From Ornithinibacillus californiensis (GTDB lineage: Bacteria; Bacillota; Bacilli; Bacillales; Amphibacillaceae): a DNA stretch of 38,730 bases. The translations under genes were made by a program, and so were the position numbers. Location: NCBI RefSeq assembly GCF_001038485.1, contig NZ_LDUE01000023.1, forward strand, positions 1 to 38,730, given 5' to 3'. Numbering within the stretch: the stretch's first letter is position 1; each line of letters starts with the position of its first letter. Below are positions 8,436 to 19,310 of the stretch, one piece after another. The notes below the pieces were generated by a model. The model was not told the origin of the DNA. It did no database searches and saw nothing but the letters and a program-made list of their open reading frames with translations.

Positions 8436-8948
8436 TTAATATTTCATTAATGTTAGTACTTCATAACCTTCCAGCTTGTCCAACCCATTTAGATAAGTAA
8501 GCTCGATTAAAAATGCACAACCAACAACAACTCCACCTAGTTCTTCAACTAGTTTGATTGTTGCTTCAATTGTACCACCAGTTGCTAATAAGTCATCGGT
8601 AATCAATACGCGTTGTCCCGGCTTAATAGCATCTTTATGAATGGTTAAGACATTTTGTCCATACTCTAAACCATAGTCCACCTTAATAACTTCACGTGGT
8701 AGTTTCCCTTCCTTACGAACTGGTGCGAATCCAACTTCTAGTGCATAGGAAACTGGGCACCCAACAATAAAACCTCTTGCTTCAGGTCCTACTACTAAGT
8801 CGATTCTTTTATCTCTAGCAAATTCAACAATCTCATCTACAGCTGCTTTGAATGCTTTCCCATTGTCCATTAATGGTGTAATGTCTTTAAACTCAATTCC
8901 TTCTTTTGGCCAATCTTGTACAATTTTAATATATTGCTTATAATCCAT
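8436..8948 (-). CDS. apt: Adenine phosphoribosyltransferase
   Basis: Salvages adenine to AMP using PRPP. At 170 residues it has the family length and the PRPP-binding signature [13 protein letters not shown] at 114-126. VVGPEARGF at 52-60 is the purine-binding region. AAGGAGG lies about eight bases before the ATG. The start overlaps the last eleven bases of recJ, so recJ-apt are probably one translationally coupled unit, as in other bacilli. A hairpin ends the unit. Confidence 0.97.
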   Translation of the reverse strand: MDYKQYIKIVQDWPKEGIEFKDITPLMDNGKAFKAAVDEIVEFARDKRIDLVVGPEARGFIVGCPVSYALEVGFAPVRKEGKLPREVIKVDYGLEYGQNVLTIHKDAIKPGQRVLITDDLLATGGTIEATIKLVEELGGVVVGCAFLIELTYLNGLDKLEGYEVLTLMKY

Positions 8949-11271
8949 GGGTAATTTCCTCCTTAGGTTGTTCCAACTGTCCTATACTATCTTGAAACCA
9001 ACTCCATAATTCATCATATGTTGCGTAAAGTAGAGTTTTTTCAATTTGTGATTGTTTTAAACGATCCTGATAAATGTTCGCTTCTTGTAAATCTTTTTTC
9101 TGTGGTGTTTTATTCAACTGAATAAGTCCATTATTTATATTAACAAATTCAAGCTCAGAAAACACGTTTAACATAAAGTTTACGATATCTTCAGTCCATC
9201 CTTTAGCCTTCATAATAGCATTAATATCCTTTTGAAGATATAATTCCTGCTTTTTCCATATGAGAGAGTATAACCATTTAAAATCTTCCCTACTTGGAAA
9301 AGCTGATAAGTAGGCACTTTGCTCAACAGAAAAACAAGCATGGATACTCACTGGTCTTACCTTACGAATGATTTTCTGGAACTTTTCCAGGCTTGGTGGC
9401 AAATCAAGGAGATAGAGTACTTCTACTTCATTTTCCAATTCTATTGCATCTTCATAGGTTACCTTCATCATTCCATCAGGTAATTCAAAAGGACGACTTT
9501 TCCTATCATCATATATAATGAAATGTTTATCAAACTGATCAAGATAGGCTGACAAATTCGGTTGCTTTCTGCCTCGGTGATCAAATAATTGCCAATGGTT
9601 AATTTTCATATCCTCTACAACTAGCTGTGGCTTTCGAATCCCATTCCATTCATTAATTCCAAGCTCCCCAACTACAGAAACAGTAGCTTGAGGAGAAATA
9701 TAAGAATACAATTCTCCCATCCCAAAGGCAATTCCTTCTACAGTATGATTCTCTTGCTTAAATAATAATTTCAGATGTTTCTTCATATTCCCTAACTGAC
9801 GTACATCAGTAGGCTGACTTGCGATATGGAATTTCGGTTTTGGGTTAGCCATCCCAAATGGTGCCAGTTTGCTAATTTCATCGATGAGGCCTTCATTAAT
9901 ATCGGATAGGTTAAGTGTCTTACTAATTTGAACTTCTTGCTTAAAGTCTTCCGGTGACAGTTCTTGCCATATCATTTCATCGAGATTACTTTCTAATAAT
10001 TTCACATTTTCAATTGGCAGAGTCATCCCTGCTGCTTGAGAGTGACCACCAAAATGGGTAAATACTTCTCTTATCTTCATGCAGTTTTGGAATAGGTCAA
10101 ACGCTGGTATACTTCTAGCCGAACCTTTCGCTGTACCATTCTCTTTAATGGCTAACACAATTGCTGGTCGGTCATATTTCCTGACTAATCTAGAAGCGAC
10201 TATCCCAAGCACTCCTTCATTCCAACCTTGTTTAGCAACTACAATAACTCCTTTTTCTGAATCAATCTCAGTAAGCTCTTCTACTTCCTTAACGATTGAA
10301 GCAACAATCTTTTGACGTTCTAGATTTAGCTCCCCTACCATATCTGCAAGCTGCCCTGCTTCTTCACGATCTTCTGTCATAAGAAGATGCACAGCCAAAT
10401 CTGCATCTTGTAGTCTACCAACCGCATTTAAACGAGGTCCAATCAAGAATCCAATATCTTCTTCAGTTGTTTTTCCTTCTATGTTACATTGCTTCTTTAG
10501 AGCAATTAATCCCTCACGTTTAGTAACAGATAGTTTCTGTAAGCCAAAATATACTAGGATACGATTTTCACCTTCTAGTGGAACAAGATCAGCAACCGTA
10601 CCAATTACTACTAAATCCAGTAAATGTTCCGGAAAATAGCCTAATAAAGCCTGTGCGAACTTAAATGCAACACCGGCTCCAGCTAGTTCTTTAAAGGAAT
10701 AGTCTGGTGAGCATTTTGGATGTATAATAGCAAAACAGTCAGGTAATTCTTCTTGAGGTTCATGGTGGTCCGTTATAATTAGGTCGATACCTAACTCTTT
10801 TGCTACCTTAGCCTCGTGTACAGAAGCAATACCTGTATCGACAGTTATAATTAATGTAAATCCATTATCAAAAGCATTTCTAAAGGCTGCCTCATTAGGA
10901 CCATAGCCTTCTGTAAAGCGGTTAGGTATATAAAAATCACATTTCGCACCAAGTTCCTGTAACGTTTTGATTAAAATCGTAGTGGAACTGACTCCATCTG
11001 CATCATAATCACCAAAGACTAATATTCTCTCTCCTGCATCTATTGCTTGAAGAACACGCTCTTTCGCCTTGTCTAATGATGCTAGGTTCGTAGGATCTAT
11101 TAACTTTTCAATTGATGGCATCAAGAATTCCTGTGCTTCTTCATTCGATTGTATACCGCGTTGTAACAATAGCTCTTTTATCACGGGGGATAATTCTAGA
11201 GAGTCATCCATCCATTGTTGTTCATCTTCAACTGTACTAACAAATTTCCAATTAGACTTGCTTCGTAACAT
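8938..11271 (-). CDS. recJ: Single-strand-specific 5'-3' exonuclease RecJ
   Basis: Degrades single-stranded DNA from the 5' end in recombination and repair. The DHH phosphoesterase core shows [11 protein letters not shown] (GDYDADG at 87-93) and ITDHHEP (DHH at 168-170). The DHHA1 part has GGHSQAAGM near 410, and an OB-like and C-terminal region follow. The open frame begins 17 codons upstream, but the ATG at 11271 with GGGGTGA six bases before it is the better start and gives 777 residues (B. subtilis 786). The ribosome-binding site lies in one arm of a perfect inverted repeat whose loop carries a TATAAT box. Its 3' end overlaps apt by eleven bases. Confidence 0.96.
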   Translation of the reverse strand: MLRSKSNWKFVSTVEDEQQWMDDSLELSPVIKELLLQRGIQSNEEAQEFLMPSIEKLIDPTNLASLDKAKERVLQAIDAGERILVFGDYDADGVSSTTILIKTLQELGAKCDFYIPNRFTEGYGPNEAAFRNAFDNGFTLIITVDTGIASVHEAKVAKELGIDLIITDHHEPQEELPDCFAIIHPKCSPDYSFKELAGAGVAFKFAQALLGYFPEHLLDLVVIGTVADLVPLEGENRILVYFGLQKLSVTKREGLIALKKQCNIEGKTTEEDIGFLIGPRLNAVGRLQDADLAVHLLMTEDREEAGQLADMVGELNLERQKIVASIVKEVEELTEIDSEKGVIVVAKQGWNEGVLGIVASRLVRKYDRPAIVLAIKENGTAKGSARSIPAFDLFQNCMKIREVFTHFGGHSQAAGMTLPIENVKLLESNLDEMIWQELSPEDFKQEVQISKTLNLSDINEGLIDEISKLAPFGMANPKPKFHIASQPTDVRQLGNMKKHLKLLFKQENHTVEGIAFGMGELYSYISPQATVSVVGELGINEWNGIRKPQLVVEDMKINHWQLFDHRGRKQPNLSAYLDQFDKHFIIYDDRKSRPFELPDGMMKVTYEDAIELENEVEVLYLLDLPPSLEKFQKIIRKVRPVSIHACFSVEQSAYLSAFPSREDFKWLYSLIWKKQELYLQKDINAIMKAKGWTEDIVNFMLNVFSELEFVNINNGLIQLNKTPQKKDLQEANIYQDRLKQSQIEKTLLYATYDELWSWFQDSIGQLEQPKEEITHGL

Positions 11272-11278
11272 AATTTCA

Positions 11279-11316
11279 CCCCTGACTAATCTATTATACA
11301 CAAATACAGTCAGGGG
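11279..11316 (-). promoter_or_regulatory. Inverted repeat holding the recJ ribosome-binding site
   Basis: CCCCTGACT (11279-11287) and AGTCAGGGG (11308-11316) form a perfect nine-pair stem with a 20-base loop. On the minus strand the arm next to recJ contains GGGG of the GGGGTGA ribosome-binding site. The -10 box TATAAT (11298-11293) is in the loop. A transcript starting from it would lack the other arm, whereas a read-through transcript from lapA would contain both. Confidence 0.6.
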
Positions 11317-11322
11317 TCGCAA
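11293..11322 (-). promoter_or_regulatory. Probable sigma-A promoter of recJ-apt
   Basis: Minus-strand TTGCGA (11322-11317), an 18-base spacer and a perfect TATAAT (11298-11293). The start would be near 11286, giving a leader of about 15 bases before the recJ ATG. Confidence 0.6.
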
Positions 11323-11331
11323 TTAGAAATT

Positions 11332-11658
11332 CTATATAGAACTATCTGATTCTTTATCGATTACATCATTATCCATAACATCTTCTACAATCTTATTTTC
11401 ATCAATTTGTTGTTTCAATCCATCATTTTCTCTATATAATACCTTTATTTCCCTTTGCATTTTAAACATTCTTACCATACCAACTGCAGCTGTTATAATT
11501 CCACCCATTAACACAGAAAATAAAATAACTAGTATTAGTGGGGACTCCATTCTCCAAAAGAAGTAAGTTACTTCTACTGGACTTACATTTGTAACCGCAA
11601 AAATAGCGACTAGTATCATAAATATAATAGCAATGATGACATAGGATTGACCTTTCAT
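11332..11658 (-). CDS. yrvD: LapA-domain (DUF1049) membrane protein
   Basis: A 108-residue protein with two membrane segments (about 6-24 and 39-62) separated by the short loop NVSPVEVTYFFWRMESP, the pattern of the lipopolysaccharide assembly protein A (LapA, DUF1049) family. A charged, coiled-coil-like cytoplasmic tail (KMQREIKVLYRENDGLKQQI) follows. Gram-positive members occur at this position between secDF and recJ, for example YrvD of B. subtilis, and have no clear assigned role. Since this organism is a Firmicute without lipopolysaccharide, the family name should not be read as function. Confidence 0.8.
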   Translation of the reverse strand: MKGQSYVIIAIIFMILVAIFAVTNVSPVEVTYFFWRMESPLILVILFSVLMGGIITAAVGMVRMFKMQREIKVLYRENDGLKQQIDENKIVEDVMDNDVIDKESDSSI

Positions 11659-11705
11659 GAGACGATATTCCTCCTTAAAATTAACCTAAACTTTATTTTA
11701 TACTA

Positions 11706-11748
11706 TAAACAAAAAACAATCCCCTTATTCCAAGCATAAGGGGATTGT
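11706..11748 (-). terminator. Rho-independent terminator after secDF
   Basis: Perfect thirteen-pair stem 11716-11728 / 11736-11748 with a seven-base loop, followed on the minus strand by six T. It begins a few bases after the secDF stop. Confidence 0.93.
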
Positions 11749-11752
11749 AATA

Positions 11753-14011
11753 TTACACCTGTGGCCCTTCTACACGCTTTTTCTTTCTAAAGTCCACTGG
11801 TTTTTCTTTAATGCTTTTCCCTCTCCAAACTAGCCATAGTTGTGTAGCTAGGAATAGAGATGAATAAGTTCCTGCAAATAGACCAACTGCTAACGCTATA
11901 CCGAATCCTCGAATTGGTTCAGCACCTAGGAACAAGAATGCTAATACAGCTATTAATGTTGTTATTGTTGTATTCACCGTTCTAGTCATCGTCTGTACAA
12001 TACTTCTATTAACTATATGTGCGAGATCCTTAAATGCTTTAACTGGCTTTTTCGTTCGTTGAATATTTTCACGTATTCGGTCAAAGGTTACGATTGTCGC
12101 GTTAATCGAATAACCGATAATTGTTAGGATTGCAGCAACAATCGTTACATCAAATTCAATTCTAAATATACTAAAGATCATAAGCACAATAAATACATCA
12201 TGTAATAGAGCAATAATCGTTGTTATTGCAAAGAAGAACTCAAATCGGAATGCTACGTAAATAATCATACCAATAGAAGCAATCGCTAGTGCATAAATCG
12301 CATTCTTCACTAGCTCTTCACCAACGATTGATGAAACGACACTGACACTAGGTTCAACATTATATTTATCTAAGAAATACGTAGTCAGTTCTCTAATTTT
12401 ATCATCTTCAATAACATCTTGGTATCGAATAACAGCTAACTCATTATTCTCTCCAGATAAGACGACTGATTTAGCCTCTAACCCTAGCTCTTGCAGGTCT
12501 TTCTTTATTTCTTCTCCATCTAGACTATCCTCTGCCATAATTTGTACTCTAGACCCACTTGTAAAGTCAATACCAGGGTTTAGCTTAAAGAACAGTAGAG
12601 ATCCCACTCCAATGACAACTAATATAGATGTTAGAATAAAGAATTTCTTACGATTGTCAACGACATTCCACTCTTTACCAATAAATGTAGCGGGTACTTC
12701 ACTATTATCACGTATATCTTTAATCGATGACTTTTTAACTCCAAACCAACCTGGATTTTTCTTGAAGAATTTCACTTTTATCCATAATTGAAGAAGCCAT
12801 CTTGTACCATAAACTGCAGTTAAGAAGCTTACGATAATACTAATAATTAACATCGTTGCAAACCCTTTTACAGAGCTTGTCCCAAAAGCAAATAATACAG
12901 AAGCAGCTAAAAGTGTTGTTATATTTGCATCCAGAATAGCTCTTAGCGAGTTACTAGTACCTGTCTTAAATGATGCTTGTAGAGATTTTCCTTCGCGTAT
13001 CTCTTCTTTAAAACGTTCGAATGTTATGACGTTCGCATCAACTGCCATCCCTACACCAAGTATTAGTGCAGCAATACCAGGTAATGTAAGGACACCATTT
13101 AATAATTCAAATATTAACAGCACAAGGAATGTATACAAGCTTAACGAAATTACAGAAATAATACCTGGGAAACGATAAACAACAATCATAAATACAAAGA
13201 TAATAGCTATACCAATAATGGCTGCAGTAACCGTTTCGTTTAGTGCTTGCTCTCCAAACTGTGCGCCTACAGATGTCGAGAAAATCTCATTCATGTTAAC
13301 TGGTAGTGAACCAGAATTAATAATGTCTGCTAAGTATTGTGCTTCTTCGATGGTAAACGTTCCATTAATCATTACATTACCACCAGGTATTGGTTCATCT
13401 ACTCCTGGTGCGGAGACAAATTTATGGTCCGGTTTTAATACTTCTTCTTTAAAAGAATCCCCTTCTTCATAGTCCATCCAAATTACTAATAGATTTTGTC
13501 CTTTCGGTTCTTTGGATAAATCGCTAGTTACTTGGGCGAATTTTTGCCCGTCTTTTAGCTGTAACGTAACAATTGGGGCATTTGTATCAGGATGGAAATC
13601 CTGCTTAGCACTACCCTCTTTAACATCAGATCCATCCAATAATACATTATCATTTACATCACGAAATGTTAGTCTCGCAGAAGTAGCTAGCATTTCACGT
13701 GCTTGAGCTTGATCTTGTACGCCAGCAAGCTGTACTCGAATCCTGTCTTCCCCTTCAATATCGATGACAGCTTCACTTATTCCTAATTTGTTTACCCGAT
13801 CATTTAATAACTGAACGGTTGCCTCCAATAGTTCTCGGTTGGTTTCTTGTCCTTCATCAATGGGCTCTACCTCGTACAGAACCTCGAAACCACCTTGTAA
13901 ATCTAACCCAAGGTTAATATCCTTAGCAACACTTGGTGTATATAATCCAACGATAAGTCCTAATGCAATAACAATTAGGAAAAAGGATATAATGCGTCCT
14001 TTATTCTTCAT
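11753..14011 (-). CDS. secDF: Fused protein translocase subunit SecDF
   Basis: Membrane partner of SecYEG that uses the proton gradient to pull secreted proteins out. One 752-residue chain holds SecD (about 1-420) and SecF (about 445-740), the fused form found in Bacillus. There are twelve expected membrane segments. The first is at 7-26, followed by the SecD motif INLGLDLQGG and the large extracellular P1 domain. The SecF half has NPGIDFTSGSRVQI, its counterpart signature. AGGGAGG precedes the ATG. It lies 55 bases after comN and probably shares a transcript with it; a strong terminator ends the unit. Confidence 0.97.
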   Translation of the reverse strand: MKNKGRIISFFLIVIALGLIVGLYTPSVAKDINLGLDLQGGFEVLYEVEPIDEGQETNRELLEATVQLLNDRVNKLGISEAVIDIEGEDRIRVQLAGVQDQAQAREMLATSARLTFRDVNDNVLLDGSDVKEGSAKQDFHPDTNAPIVTLQLKDGQKFAQVTSDLSKEPKGQNLLVIWMDYEEGDSFKEEVLKPDHKFVSAPGVDEPIPGGNVMINGTFTIEEAQYLADIINSGSLPVNMNEIFSTSVGAQFGEQALNETVTAAIIGIAIIFVFMIVVYRFPGIISVISLSLYTFLVLLIFELLNGVLTLPGIAALILGVGMAVDANVITFERFKEEIREGKSLQASFKTGTSNSLRAILDANITTLLAASVLFAFGTSSVKGFATMLIISIIVSFLTAVYGTRWLLQLWIKVKFFKKNPGWFGVKKSSIKDIRDNSEVPATFIGKEWNVVDNRKKFFILTSILVVIGVGSLLFFKLNPGIDFTSGSRVQIMAEDSLDGEEIKKDLQELGLEAKSVVLSGENNELAVIRYQDVIEDDKIRELTTYFLDKYNVEPSVSVVSSIVGEELVKNAIYALAIASIGMIIYVAFRFEFFFAITTIIALLHDVFIVLMIFSIFRIEFDVTIVAAILTIIGYSINATIVTFDRIRENIQRTKKPVKAFKDLAHIVNRSIVQTMTRTVNTTITTLIAVLAFLFLGAEPIRGFGIALAVGLFAGTYSSLFLATQLWLVWRGKSIKEKPVDFRKKKRVEGPQV

Positions 14012-14066
14012 GATAAAAAGTTCCTCCCTTAATCTGTATGAAACCGAGTATGTAAAACATTAGGGG

Positions 14067-14354
14067 CTAATCTTTCCCGGTTAGGGCTGCAATCGAAGCC
14101 ATCAAGTCATCATCTTGGTAAGCATCTATTGTTAAATAGCTCATATAAATATTTGAACTAAGGTGAAAGACATCTTGGAAAACCTCATGAACTCGTTTGT
14201 TAGGATTTCCTTTCCAAACTTTCTTCAATAAGCATTTCCATACATCTTCTTCGGTAGCTCTAGAATACCCCATCATTTGAAATTCTTCTGCCTTACTTTG
14301 CAAAGCAGGTCTTAATTCCACTTTCCATTCTTCAACCGTCTTTTTAATCTCCAA
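14067..14354 (-). CDS. comN: Post-transcriptional regulator ComN
   Basis: Small cytoplasmic protein of the ComN/YrzD family. In B. subtilis it acts after transcription on comE mRNA and binds the division protein DivIVA. Family marks include the segment ALQSKAEEFQMMGYSR and LSSNIYMSYLTIDAYQ. The context comN-secDF next to spoVB matches B. subtilis. The open frame starts at a GTG (14363, 98 residues). AGGTGA lies over that GTG and five bases before an in-frame TTG at 14354, so I take TTG (95 residues); the GTG remains possible. No comE genes are in this window. Confidence 0.85.
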   Translation of the reverse strand: MEIKKTVEEWKVELRPALQSKAEEFQMMGYSRATEEDVWKCLLKKVWKGNPNKRVHEVFQDVFHLSSNIYMSYLTIDAYQDDDLMASIAALTGKD

Positions 14355-14471
14355 GACCTTCACCTACCTAGAAAGAATATAAATCGTAAGACAAGTTGTC
14401 ATGCTTGGCCACTAATCTTGCATATATATCATTGTATATGAAATTTTATTTTTTGAGAAGGCAGGTCGTCG

Positions 14472-16028
14472 ATGTTGTCTAAACAAACTTTTTTACAAGG
14501 CACACTAATTTTAATATTAGCAGGCATGATCACCAGGTTTCTAGGCTTTATAAACCGCTTAGTTGTAGCTAGACTCATGGGTGAAGAGGGTGTCGGTTTA
14601 TATATGATGGCCCTTCCTACGCTCTTTTTAGTTATGACGCTTACACAACTTGGACTGCCTATCGCCATTTCAAAACGTGTTGCAGAAGCTGATGCACAGA
14701 ATGATAGAGCTAAAATCAAACGAATTCTCGTTGTTTCTATAATCATAACATCTATTTCTAGTATTTTCTTTACAGTTGTAATGATATTTGCAGCTCCATT
14801 TATAGCAACAACGTTATTGACCGATGACAGGACATTATTACCGATTATTGCGGTTAGTCCAATAATACCAATTGTTGCTGTGTCTTCGGTGTTACGTGGT
14901 TATTTCCAGGGTGTACAAAATATGAAACCACAAAGTTATTCTCAAGTCATTGAACAAGTTGTTCGTATTAGTTGTGTAGCCTTGTTTGTGCATCTCTTAC
15001 TTCCATATGGAATTGAATATGCTGCTGCTGGAGCAATGTTTAGTGTGATCTTAGGCGAATTTGCTTCTTTACTTTATATGATTTATCAATTTAAAAGTAA
15101 AAAAACCATCCGCATGCGGCACCGTTTTTTCTCTTATCTTAAATCAAGTAAACAAACCATTAGAGAATTATTCTCTATTGCGCTGCCTAGTACAGGGAGT
15201 AGAATGATTAGCTCTTTTTCTTATTTTCTAGAACCAATTATAGTTGCTCATAGCCTTGCCATAGCGGGTATTTCAAGTACAATCGCCACTAGACAATATG
15301 GAGAGTTAACGGGATTTGTCCTCCCTCTATTATTCTTACCAACTTTTATTACCCAATCACTGTCGATAGCACTAGTACCGAATATTTCGGAGGCTGATGC
15401 TAGAAAGAAAAATCATCTCATCCATTACAGAATTCATCAGTCAATTCGTATTTCATTCGCATCTGGGGCAATCGCAACTGTTGTCTTATCTATCTTTGCA
15501 GTACCAATTCTATCATTTATGTACGGAACATCTAATGCTAGTACCATATTAATATTTATGGCACCATTTTATATTTTACTTTATATTCAGTCACCATTAC
15601 AAGCAGCTCTTCAAGCGTTAGATTTGGCAAAACCAGCCATGTGGAATAGTTTAATTGGTGCTATTGTTAAGTTTGTGGTGTTATTTATTCTAGCTTCTAA
15701 CGAAAGTTTTGGTATTATGGGCGTTGCAATTGCCATGTCCGTTGGTGTCATCCTCATTACCTTATTACATTTAGCGGCGTTACGTAAAGAAATTAACTTT
15801 AATATTCCAATAATGGATATCGTTAAGATGTTAGCATTGATTCTAGCCACTTGGAGCGTTGGGAAGATAGTTTATGATTTTTATATTACTTATGATCCTA
15901 ACATTCTATTATTTGGCCTCTCATTAATAATATTAATGGTCATCTATATTTTCCTACTTTTCATACTAAAATTCATCACGAAAGAAGAATTAGAACAAAT
16001 TCCATTTTTACAAAGATGGATGAAGTAA
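14472..16028 (+). CDS. spoVB: Stage V sporulation protein B
   Basis: Polytopic membrane protein of the MurJ/MOP flippase superfamily, needed for spore cortex synthesis and thought to move lipid-linked peptidoglycan precursors. The 518 residues equal the B. subtilis length. About fourteen hydrophobic segments are visible, starting with FLQGTLILILAGMITRFLGF, which continues into the family phrase INRLVVARLMGEEGVGLYMM. The ATG is preceded by a weak AGAAGG. It is divergent from comN and followed by a small membrane protein gene on the same strand. Sporulation control (sigma-E) is known for the family, but I could not identify a convincing promoter here. Confidence 0.95.
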   Translation: MLSKQTFLQGTLILILAGMITRFLGFINRLVVARLMGEEGVGLYMMALPTLFLVMTLTQLGLPIAISKRVAEADAQNDRAKIKRILVVSIIITSISSIFFTVVMIFAAPFIATTLLTDDRTLLPIIAVSPIIPIVAVSSVLRGYFQGVQNMKPQSYSQVIEQVVRISCVALFVHLLLPYGIEYAAAGAMFSVILGEFASLLYMIYQFKSKKTIRMRHRFFSYLKSSKQTIRELFSIALPSTGSRMISSFSYFLEPIIVAHSLAIAGISSTIATRQYGELTGFVLPLLFLPTFITQSLSIALVPNISEADARKKNHLIHYRIHQSIRISFASGAIATVVLSIFAVPILSFMYGTSNASTILIFMAPFYILLYIQSPLQAALQALDLAKPAMWNSLIGAIVKFVVLFILASNESFGIMGVAIAMSVGVILITLLHLAALRKEINFNIPIMDIVKMLALILATWSVGKIVYDFYITYDPNILLFGLSLIILMVIYIFLLFILKFITKEELEQIPFLQRWMK

Positions 16029-16106
16029 ATTTTTCAAAAAACTCGTCTACTTTTCAGTGGACAAGAATATGAATACTATAAAAGGACATTTGTGAGGGGG
16101 ATATTT

Positions 16107-16484
16107 ATGCGTAACCAACAATTTACGGCACTACTTTATGGATGGATTGTTATACTTGGATTAATCCTTGTTTCGAGTATGGCCATAGCCTTACTGCTAA
16201 GATTCTCTAGCTTTAGTGAACCAGCAACGGATTGGGTAACACTTGTTATTGGATTAATTTCTTTATTTATTGGAGGGGCAGTTGCAGGAGCAAAGGGAAA
16301 ACAAAAAGGTTGGATGATTGGTATAATGACAGGATTAGGTTTTACAGTTTTCACATTTCTAGTACAATACTTAGGCTACCAAGTTGGATTTACATTACAA
16401 CAGGCAATTCACCATTTCTTCTATATCCTTGCTGCTTTATTTGGCGGGGCGGTCGGTGTAAATATTGCATCCAATAACGATTAA
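16107..16484 (+). CDS. yrzE: TIGR04086-family small membrane protein (YrzE-like)
   Basis: A 125-residue protein with four membrane segments (about 9-32, 39-58, 66-87 and 98-119 of the protein from ATG 16107). Glycine-rich turns such as GGAVAGAKGKQKGW and LFGGAVGVNI fit the TIGR04086 family found next to spoVB/yajC in bacilli. The frame opens at a GTG (16092), but that codon lies in the ribosome-binding site GTGAGGGGG, so the ATG at 16107 is taken. Function is not known. The gene may be cotranscribed with spoVB, 78 bases upstream. Confidence 0.8.
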   Translation: MRNQQFTALLYGWIVILGLILVSSMAIALLLRFSSFSEPATDWVTLVIGLISLFIGGAVAGAKGKQKGWMIGIMTGLGFTVFTFLVQYLGYQVGFTLQQAIHHFFYILAALFGGAVGVNIASNND

Positions 16485-16544
16485 CAGGTTATCTAGATTA
16501 GTTTTTCCAAGTACAATTACACGATAGGAGATATTATGATGATA

Positions 16545-16577
16545 AAAAGAGGCTTACCATTACGGTAAGCCTCTTTT
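16545..16577. terminator. Bidirectional terminator between yrzE-like gene and yajC
   Basis: Perfect fourteen-pair stem 16545-16558 / 16564-16577 with a five-base loop. It starts with an A run and ends with a T run, so it works for the plus-strand gene and for the minus-strand ruvAB-queA-tgt-yajC unit. Confidence 0.93.
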
Positions 16578-16585
16578 AAAGCATA

Positions 16586-16846
16586 TTAAACAGTAGTTAC
16601 TTCACGAATCGCAGAGCGATCATATGTAAGTTTAGTACCATCTCCTGCTTGTAAAACAACTGTGTTTTCATCGATTGCATGAATCACACCATGAAAACCA
16701 CCAATCGTTACAACAGTATCACCTTTTTTAAGTTCAGACTGCATTTGTCTTACTTGCTTTTGACGTTTTTGTTGTGGACGAATTAGCAAGAAGTAAAAAA
16801 TAACAAACATTGCTATTAACGGTATTAATGTTGCAAATTGTTCCAT
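16586..16846 (-). CDS. yajC: Preprotein translocase subunit YajC
   Basis: Small accessory membrane protein associated with SecDF. Its 86 residues show one N-terminal membrane segment (about 5-22) followed by the signature LLIRPQQKRQKQ and a small soluble beta domain with GDTVVTIGGFHGVI. GGAGGGA lies close before the ATG. It is the last gene of the minus-strand ruvA-ruvB-DUF2905-queA-tgt-yajC run and is followed by the strong bidirectional terminator. The tgt-yajC pairing is common across bacteria. Confidence 0.96.
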   Translation of the reverse strand: MEQFATLIPLIAMFVIFYFLLIRPQQKRQKQVRQMQSELKKGDTVVTIGGFHGVIHAIDENTVVLQAGDGTKLTYDRSAIREVTTV

Positions 16847-16904
16847 ATACTTGTCCCTCCTTTCCAGACATTTCGTTTAAAAACACTAGTTTTCTAAACG
16901 CAGA

Positions 16905-18062
<1,158 letters not shown>

Positions 18063-19091
18063 CTAAAGAATTAACATTGCATCGCCAAAACTAAAAAAGC
18101 GATACTCTTGTTTTACTGCTTCATGATAAGCATTTAAAATAAAATCTCGATCTGCAAAGGCACTTACTAGCATAATTAATGTTGACTTTGGCAAATGGAA
18201 ATTCGTAATTAGCCCGTCAATAGCCTTAAATTCAAAACCAGGGTAAATAAAAATATCAGTCCAACCACTGGACTCTACAAATTTGCCGTTGTGATCGCGT
18301 GTAATTGTTTCTAGCGTTCGTGTTGAAGTTGTACCAACAGAAATGATTCTTCCACCGGATTCACGCACCTTAGTTAGTACGTCAGCGGTTTCTTTTGACA
18401 TAACATAAAACTCTGAGTGCATCTTATGATTATTTACATCTTCAACACTTACAGGTCGGAATGTTCCAAGGCCAACGTGAAGTGTAATAAAAGCAATGGT
18501 AACACCCATTTTCTTTATCTCGTCCAATAATTCATTTGTGAAATGGAGTCCCGCCGTTGGTGCAGCCGCAGAACCTTTTTCCTTAGCATACACCGTCTGA
18601 TACCGCTCTTTTTCGGGAAGTTGTTCTTTAATATATGGTGGTAATGGCATCTCACCTAATTCGTCTAAAACTTCGTAAAAGATACCATCATAGTCAAAGT
18701 TCAGAATACGACCACCATGCTCTAAAATACCAGTACAAGTTGCTTTTAATTTCCCGTCACCAAAGCTTAGTGTACTGCCTTCTTTTAAACGCTTTGCAGG
18801 TTTAGCCAAAACTTCCCATGTATCACCTTCAAGTTGTTTCAGCAGGAGAACTTCAACCTTCCCTCCTGTATCTTCTTTCACCCCATATAATCTAGCTGGA
18901 AGTACTCTAGTATCGTTTAATACTAGGCAATCCCCTTCTTTTAAGTAACTTTTAATATCCGAGAACTGTTTATGTTCCAATTCCTTCGATTCGCGTTGTA
19001 ATACCATTAATCGAGACGAGCTACGATCACGTAATGGTGTTTGTGCAATTAATTCTTCTGGTAATTCAAAATCAAAATCCTCTATGTTCAT
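18063..19091 (-). CDS. queA: S-adenosylmethionine:tRNA ribosyltransferase-isomerase
   Basis: Converts preQ1 on tRNA to epoxyqueuosine using the ribose of S-adenosylmethionine. The 342 residues equal the usual length. Recognisable parts are [14 protein letters not shown] at the N terminus, [28 protein letters not shown] and LGTFRPV, and the C-terminal [17 protein letters not shown]. The ATG has AAGGAGT upstream. It stands between the DUF2905 gene and tgt. The reductase QueG/QueH for the last step is not in the window. Confidence 0.98.
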   Translation of the reverse strand: MNIEDFDFELPEELIAQTPLRDRSSSRLMVLQRESKELEHKQFSDIKSYLKEGDCLVLNDTRVLPARLYGVKEDTGGKVEVLLLKQLEGDTWEVLAKPAKRLKEGSTLSFGDGKLKATCTGILEHGGRILNFDYDGIFYEVLDELGEMPLPPYIKEQLPEKERYQTVYAKEKGSAAAPTAGLHFTNELLDEIKKMGVTIAFITLHVGLGTFRPVSVEDVNNHKMHSEFYVMSKETADVLTKVRESGGRIISVGTTSTRTLETITRDHNGKFVESSGWTDIFIYPGFEFKAIDGLITNFHLPKSTLIMLVSAFADRDFILNAYHEAVKQEYRFFSFGDAMLIL

Positions 19092-19112
19092 GGTGCTACT
19101 CCTTTAATAAGT

Positions 19113-19310
19113 TTAACGAAATCTTCCTAGTATAAAGAAAATGAGTGAAAGAATGATGCTTACTACAATAGAAGTCATAATTGGGAAATAGAAAGTGAAG
19201 TTTCCTTTTTTAAAGGAAATATCACCTGGTAACCTGCCAATAAAGGTCCATATTACTCCTATAATTAAAAAAATAATACCAATTATAATAAACATCTTGC
19301 CTAAATTCAC
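19113..19310 (-). CDS. DUF2905 small membrane protein
   Basis: A 65-residue protein with two membrane segments (about 6-25 and 42-62) around the conserved loop [20 protein letters not shown], typical of DUF2905. The start is GTG, and its GTGA overlaps the ruvB stop by four bases, so translation is probably coupled to ruvB. Function is unknown. Genes of this family sit between ruvB and queA in many bacilli. Confidence 0.85.
   Translation of the reverse strand: MNLGKMFIIIGIIFLIIGVIWTFIGRLPGDISFKKGNFTFYFPIMTSIVVSIILSLIFFILGRFR

Noticed and set aside
16536-16568. A 10-codon frame (MMIKRGLPLR) with TAGGAG upstream, before yajC
   Set aside because: It lies almost wholly in the terminator stem; length and position suggest chance.
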